NCBI GenBank assembly: GCA_016278585.1
Contig: JADQBO010000345.1
Coordinates: forward strand, 1-7,704
Length of the DNA: 7,704 nt
Direction of reading: 5' to 3'
From: Desulfosporosinus sp.
GTDB lineage: Bacteria; Bacillota; Desulfitobacteriia; Desulfitobacteriales; Desulfitobacteriaceae
The position numbers and the translations under genes are program-made. Positions 4,742 to 7,704 of this stretch are shown here, piece after piece (positions within the stretch are counted from its first letter, which is position 1; each line of letters opens with the position of its first letter). A model generated the notes under the pieces. That model made no database searches. It saw only the letters and a list, made by a program, of their open reading frames with translations, and had not been told where the DNA came from.

Positions 4742-5321
4742 ACTCACCGATCCTTTCCTTTAATACCTCTATTCCCTTATTTAAAGCAGCGACAGTAGAT
4801 AATACAGGAATCCCGAGCTCAGCTTCCAACTTCTTAAGATCAATTTTAAGTCCCAAGCTTTCTGCCTCATCCATAATGTTTAAAACCAAAATGACCGGTA
4901 CATCTCCCTCAATCATTTGGAGGGTTAAGGGCAGCATTCTCTGGAGATTCTTCGCATCGACAACATGAACCACAGTCTTAGGCCTCTCTCGAAGTAATAG
5001 GTCTCGGGTCACTTTCTCTTCCTCTGTAATACATAATAAGGAGTACATTCCTGGTGTATCGATAATCTCATATTCCTTGGTGCCGATTTTCCCTTTTCCA
5101 CGGGATACTTCAACCGTGGTTCCTGGGTAATTAGAAACGGTAACATAGGCTCCGGTCAGAATGTTGAACAAAACACTTTTCCCGACATTGGGACTCCCGA
5201 CTAAGGCAATTTTTTCTAATCCTTGAGTCGCTTGATTCGCTTCACCATGACAATTTCCTGTACCTAATAGAGTCGTTGATATCTTTTTATACCAAGGTTG
5301 TTTGGTATTGCAGCATTCCAT
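4725..5321 (-). CDS. feoB: FeoB GTPase half (G-domain of split FeoB)
   Basis: A 198-residue stand-alone small GTPase. G1 is GSPNVGKS at 42-49, G2 the TT of SNYPGTTVEV at 68-69, G3 DTPG at 88-91, G4 NIMD at 148-151 and G5 STVA at 175-178, all intact. The YPGTTV and DTPGMYSL blocks are FeoB-specific. GTP binding and hydrolysis here power or gate Fe(II) uptake through the membrane half encoded next. The protein stops where the G-domain ends, just before the helical domain, so the gene is split at a domain border. The first 35 residues are extra, with C3, C4, C24 and H25 (MECC...GNCHG), which might bind metal. The start ATG 5321 follows AAAGGAGTGAGG. First gene of the operon, behind a Fur box and a Pho-like array. 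Confidence 0.92.
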   Translation of the reverse strand: MECCNTKQPWYKKISTTLLGTGNCHGEANQATQGLEKIALVGSPNVGKSVLFNILTGAYVTVSNYPGTTVEVSRGKGKIGTKEYEIIDTPGMYSLLCITEEEKVTRDLLLRERPKTVVHVVDAKNLQRMLPLTLQMIEGDVPVILVLNIMDEAESLGLKIDLKKLEAELGIPVLSTVAALNKGIEVLKERIGEYVYAA

Positions 5322-5350
5322 TAAAACCTCACTCCTTTTGTAATAATGAT

Positions 5351-5369
5351 AATGATAATGATTATCATT
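5351..5369 (-). promoter_or_regulatory. Fur box before the feo operon
   Basis: AATGATAATGATTATCATT is a perfect 9-1-9 palindrome and contains the exact 7-1-7 Fur core TGATAAT-N-ATTATCA. A further GATAAT unit overlaps it on the 5321 side, so more than one Fur dimer could bind. It lies about 30 bases before the feoB start codon and just downstream of the predicted start of transcription. Binding of iron-loaded Fur there would block feo expression in iron-rich conditions. Confidence 0.88.
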
Positions 5370-5381
5370 TATATTAAGTTG

Positions 5382-5436
5382 ATAATACTAAATATATGTT
5401 ACAGAATTGTCACAGGTTTTTAACATTTTTGTGACA
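5382..5436 (-). promoter_or_regulatory. Pho-box-like direct repeats and -10 of the feo promoter
   Basis: On the minus strand four hexamers at exact 11-bp spacing read TGTCAC, TGTTAA, TGTGAC and TGTAAC (5436 down to 5398). Ten bases later TATTAT (5387-5382) matches five of six bases of the -10 consensus, and no good -35 element is present. This is the layout of promoters activated by PhoB/PhoP-type regulators, where the repeat array takes the place of the -35. The array begins only 12 bases after the upstream two-component operon's terminator. The regulator is unproven; the adjacent OmpR-class response regulator is the natural candidate. Confidence 0.6.
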
Positions 5437-5447
5437 TAAACCCTAAC

Positions 5448-5477
5448 AAAAAAAGAGCATCCTTTTACAGATGCTCT
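5448..5477 (-). terminator. Rho-independent terminator after the two-component operon
   Basis: On the minus strand AGAGCATC and GATGCTCT arms (5477-5470 and 5461-5454) form an 8-bp stem with an eight-base loop, followed directly by a run of T (5454-5448). It ends transcription coming from the response regulator and kinase genes and separates them from the feo promoter region. Confidence 0.88.
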
Positions 5478-5495
5478 GACAAAACTAATATACTC

Positions 5496-5576
5496 TTACA
5501 TACCGTTACTAAAGTGGTTTATCGCTCCAACAAAATCGATTACAGCAAGAATCTCAATGAATTTTTGCTCTGTCAT
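5496..5576 (-). CDS. 26-codon open frame, possible tail of a lost gene
   Basis: Nine bases after the kinase stop an ATG opens a 26-codon frame that reads MTEQKFIEILAVIDFVGA and ends INHFSNGM before TAA. The ribosome site is weak (GTGAG), although coupling to the kinase stop is possible. The pattern TE..FIEI.AVI.F...INH..N resembles the last helix of carboxymuconolactone decarboxylase/AhpD-like proteins. That would make it a leftover C-terminus rather than a designed small protein. It is followed by the operon terminator. It could be a genuine microprotein, a remnant or chance; I cannot decide. Confidence 0.3.
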   Translation of the reverse strand: MTEQKFIEILAVIDFVGAINHFSNGM

Positions 5577-5584
5577 GTTGCTCA

Positions 5585-6988
5585 CTAAGCTTCTTCATTT
5601 AATGGCAAGTACACAGTGAAAACGGCTCCATGGCCGGGTTCGCTTTCCGCTGATACTTTTCCGCCATGCATTTCAATGATTTTTTTAACAATAGAAAGTC
5701 CTAAGCCCGTTCCAGTTCCACGCCTTGATCTGGATTTATCGACCTTATAAAATCTTTCCCAAATATTTTCAAGTTCCTCCCGAGGAATGCCGGGGCCGGA
5801 ATTTTCCACAGATATAAACGTACAATTGTACTCCATACCCAACTCTACACGCACTGAACCACCTACTTCCGAATGTTTAATGGCATTATCCAATAAATTG
5901 GTAAGAACCTGTTTGAGGCGATCGATGTTTCCCCACATGGTAATAGTTTGCTCTGGAACAGTGAGCGTTAATTTAATTTTTTTAGAATTTGCCATATGTT
6001 TTAAACGCTCAACGGTGATTTGAGCAAGTTTATTCAAAACTACATATTCCATTTCATCAAAGGTTTTGGCAGCTTCCATTCCCTTTAAGTCGAGTAAATC
6101 ATCCACCAGGCGCCTGAGACGCTCGGACTCGTCAATAATGTTGCTTAGATAGAGTTTCTCCTGTTCCTTCGACTTGACTAGCCCGTCTAACACTGCCTCG
6201 GAAAAGCCCTGGATCACCGTTAAGGGAGTGCGTAATTCATGTGAGACATCGGAAAGTAATTCTTGCCTTAGGTGATCAAGTCTTTCGATAGCCTCAATTT
6301 TCTCTTCAAGCTCTGTAGACATACGATTGAATGACCTGGCGAGCCGCCCAACTTCATCTTCAGAAGTAACCGGAATTTGCCTACCGAACTCTCCTTCGGT
6401 AATTTGGCGCGCTGTTTCTTCCATTTTAGCAAGAGGACGAATCATCTTTCGAGATACAAATATACTTAATATTGTAGCTAAAACAATCCCTATTAAAGCT
6501 CCTATTAGTGTAATTCCCAAAATACTATCAACATGTTGCTTCATGGCATCAATTGGACTAAAGATTACTACCGAACCAATAATCCTGGCATCTTTTTTTA
6601 AAGGAGCTGCTACAAGAAACTGCTCTTCATGGACCCCATCAATCTTTCCCGCAAACACAACATTTTTACCAGCGAGAATTTGCTCTTTAAATCCTGGCTC
6701 TAAAAGCAATTTTCTAGGTGAATGATCTTGAGATGTTTGACCGTACAAAGTGTTTCCATCGATATCCATGATGGTAGTTTTAGCACTTAAAACTTTAGTC
6801 AAAATATCTAATCTATCGTTAATGACTGATTTCTGGGTGATTTCATATTTGTTGAAAATAATAACGACTTCTTCCGCTTCATTGATAAAAAAACGAGCTT
6901 GTTGGTTATAAATTAAGGATGTAATCTGCTGAGCTTGTATCACAACGGAAAACAGAAAAACTCCTAGTACTATTAGCACAATTGCCAA
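5585..6988 (-). CDS. Sensor histidine kinase (HAMP, HisKA, HATPase)
   Basis: A membrane sensor kinase of the two-component pair. Order: first membrane helix at about 2-18; an extracytoplasmic sensor region about 20-153 with a PAS/Cache-like TTIMDIDGNTLYGQT strand pair; second helix about 155-178; HAMP about 179-232; HisKA with DVSHELRTPL (phospho-acceptor H250); then HATPase with N-box LLDNAIKHS (N368), G1 ENSGPGIP and G2 GTGTGLGLS. All catalytic boxes look intact. It should autophosphorylate and pass phosphate to the regulator encoded just before it. The start given is TTG 6988, which has only AAGAAAG as ribosome site and leaves no basic residues before the first helix. The frame is open further upstream and encodes NSLVRKLW, but no ATG, GTG or TTG occurs there. 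The signal sensed is unknown. Confidence 0.9.
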   Translation of the reverse strand: MAIVLIVLGVFLFSVVIQAQQITSLIYNQQARFFINEAEEVVIIFNKYEITQKSVINDRLDILTKVLSAKTTIMDIDGNTLYGQTSQDHSPRKLLLEPGFKEQILAGKNVVFAGKIDGVHEEQFLVAAPLKKDARIIGSVVIFSPIDAMKQHVDSILGITLIGALIGIVLATILSIFVSRKMIRPLAKMEETARQITEGEFGRQIPVTSEDEVGRLARSFNRMSTELEEKIEAIERLDHLRQELLSDVSHELRTPLTVIQGFSEAVLDGLVKSKEQEKLYLSNIIDESERLRRLVDDLLDLKGMEAAKTFDEMEYVVLNKLAQITVERLKHMANSKKIKLTLTVPEQTITMWGNIDRLKQVLTNLLDNAIKHSEVGGSVRVELGMEYNCTFISVENSGPGIPREELENIWERFYKVDKSRSRRGTGTGLGLSIVKKIIEMHGGKVSAESEPGHGAVFTVYLPLNEEA

Positions 6989-7014
6989 CCAAAGCTTTCT
7001 TACTAAGCTATTTC

Positions 7015-7704
7015 TTAATGACCACTTAATTCGAATTTGTAACCCACCCCTCTAACGGTCTGAATAAAGTCACTTTGACCCACTTGGCTTTCGAGCTTGG
7101 ACCTTAAGCGATTGACGTGGGTATCAACAGTACGAGAATCCCCGCAGTAATCGTATCCCCAGACCATGTTGAGTAACAGATCTCGACTATAGATTTGCCC
7201 CGGCCGTTTTGCTAAGCAATTCAAGAGATCAAATTCTTTAGACGTTAAGCTTATGTTTATTCCATCTACTTCGACTTCACGAGTAATCTGATTGATTTTA
7301 AGACCAGGGTAAGCAAGGATATGTTCCTTACTTTCTTCCCCTTCCAGCCTTCTTAAAACTGCCTTGACTCGGGCACTGAGTTCACGTGGGCTAAAGGGTT
7401 TTACAACGTAATCATCAGCCCCTAAATCAAACCCTAATACTCGATCATTCTCTTCTCCCTTAGCTGTTAGCATGATAATAGGAATCTTCGTTTCCTTTCT
7501 TAATATCTTGCAGACCGTCCAACCATCTAATCCAGGCATCATCAGATCGAGGATGACAATATCCGGATTATCGTTCCGAACCATCTCCAACGCTTTGTTT
7601 CCATCCTCTGCCTGGCAGACATCAAAACCTTCTGCTTCAAGGTAGAGGCACACAATTTCCCTAATTCGGTCGTCATCGTCTGCTATTAAAACCTTATTGT
7701 TCAA
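7015..7704 (-). CDS. PhoB/OmpR-class response regulator
   Basis: A 229-residue regulator: receiver domain at about 4-115 with acidic pocket D9-D12, phospho-acceptor D53 (ILDLMMPGLDG), T80 (MLTA) and K102 (VKPF); then a winged-helix Trans_reg_C domain at about 130-225 with the usual SLTSKEFDLL, SRDLLLNMVWGYDY, RTVDTHVNRLRSKL and VRGVGYKF blocks. Phosphorylated by the kinase encoded next, it should dimerise and bind direct repeats in DNA. The TTG start is the last codon in the window, so its ribosome site is not visible. The N-terminus MNNKVLIADDDD is typical in length, so the gene is probably complete. Target sites are not known, but three 11-bp-period repeat arrays in this window fit its class. 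Confidence 0.93.
   Translation of the reverse strand: MNNKVLIADDDDRIREIVCLYLEAEGFDVCQAEDGNKALEMVRNDNPDIVILDLMMPGLDGWTVCKILRKETKIPIIMLTAKGEENDRVLGFDLGADDYVVKPFSPRELSARVKAVLRRLEGEESKEHILAYPGLKINQITREVEVDGINISLTSKEFDLLNCLAKRPGQIYSRDLLLNMVWGYDYCGDSRTVDTHVNRLRSKLESQVGQSDFIQTVRGVGYKFELSGH

Noticed and set aside
6327..6725. Plus-strand open frame of 132 codons (and a similar one at 5787-6023)
   Set aside because: Both are antisense to the intact histidine kinase and have no domain pattern of their own.
1..7704. CRISPR array, tRNA, rRNA, riboswitch or replication origin
   Set aside because: No regularly spaced 25-40 bp repeats, no cloverleaf with CCA-side pattern, no known riboswitch core and no DnaA-box cluster were seen.

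Overview
The window looks like chromosome of a low-to-medium GC, Gram-positive anaerobe of the Clostridia. The Desulfosporosinus/Desulfitobacterium neighbourhood is my guess, from protein flavour, AGGAGG-type ribosome sites, TTG/GTG starts and a split FeoB; no rRNA or other marker fixes the species. Every supported gene lies on the minus strand, so the window reads from right to left.

Right end (7704-5496): a PhoB/OmpR-class response regulator followed directly by its sensor histidine kinase, then a 26-codon open frame that may be the tail of a lost gene, then a rho-independent terminator. Middle (5436-2747): a ferrous iron uptake operon. Its control region holds four 11-bp-spaced TGTNAC-like repeats, a TATTAT -10 element and a perfect 19-bp Fur palindrome. 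The operon encodes a separate FeoB GTPase, the FeoB membrane permease, a 60-residue seven-cysteine zinc-ribbon protein and FeoA. All four genes overlap by a few bases, and a strong hairpin/T-run terminator closes the unit. Left of it (2744-2243): a possible transporter remnant, a second TGTNAC repeat array, and a one-helix membrane protein with a SHOCT tail.

Left third (2004-628): a scrap-yard. It holds a PadR-type regulator tail broken by a one-base poly-A change, then a DUF2812 membrane protein fused in frame to a complete IS3-family OrfA. After an A6G slippery site comes a shortened OrfB fused in frame to the C-terminal part of a cell-wall amidase. Left end (562-1): a third repeat array with a TATAAAAT -10, a 66-residue protein and an edge-truncated coiled-coil-like protein.

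How it fits together: three 11-bp-period direct-repeat arrays, all oriented for minus-strand transcription, resemble Pho boxes bound by OmpR/PhoB-family regulators. The neighbouring two-component system is the obvious candidate regulator. The main hypothesis is that feo is controlled both by Fur (iron) and by this sensor/regulator pair, together with the SHOCT gene and the 66-residue gene. This is inferred from sequence pattern only.
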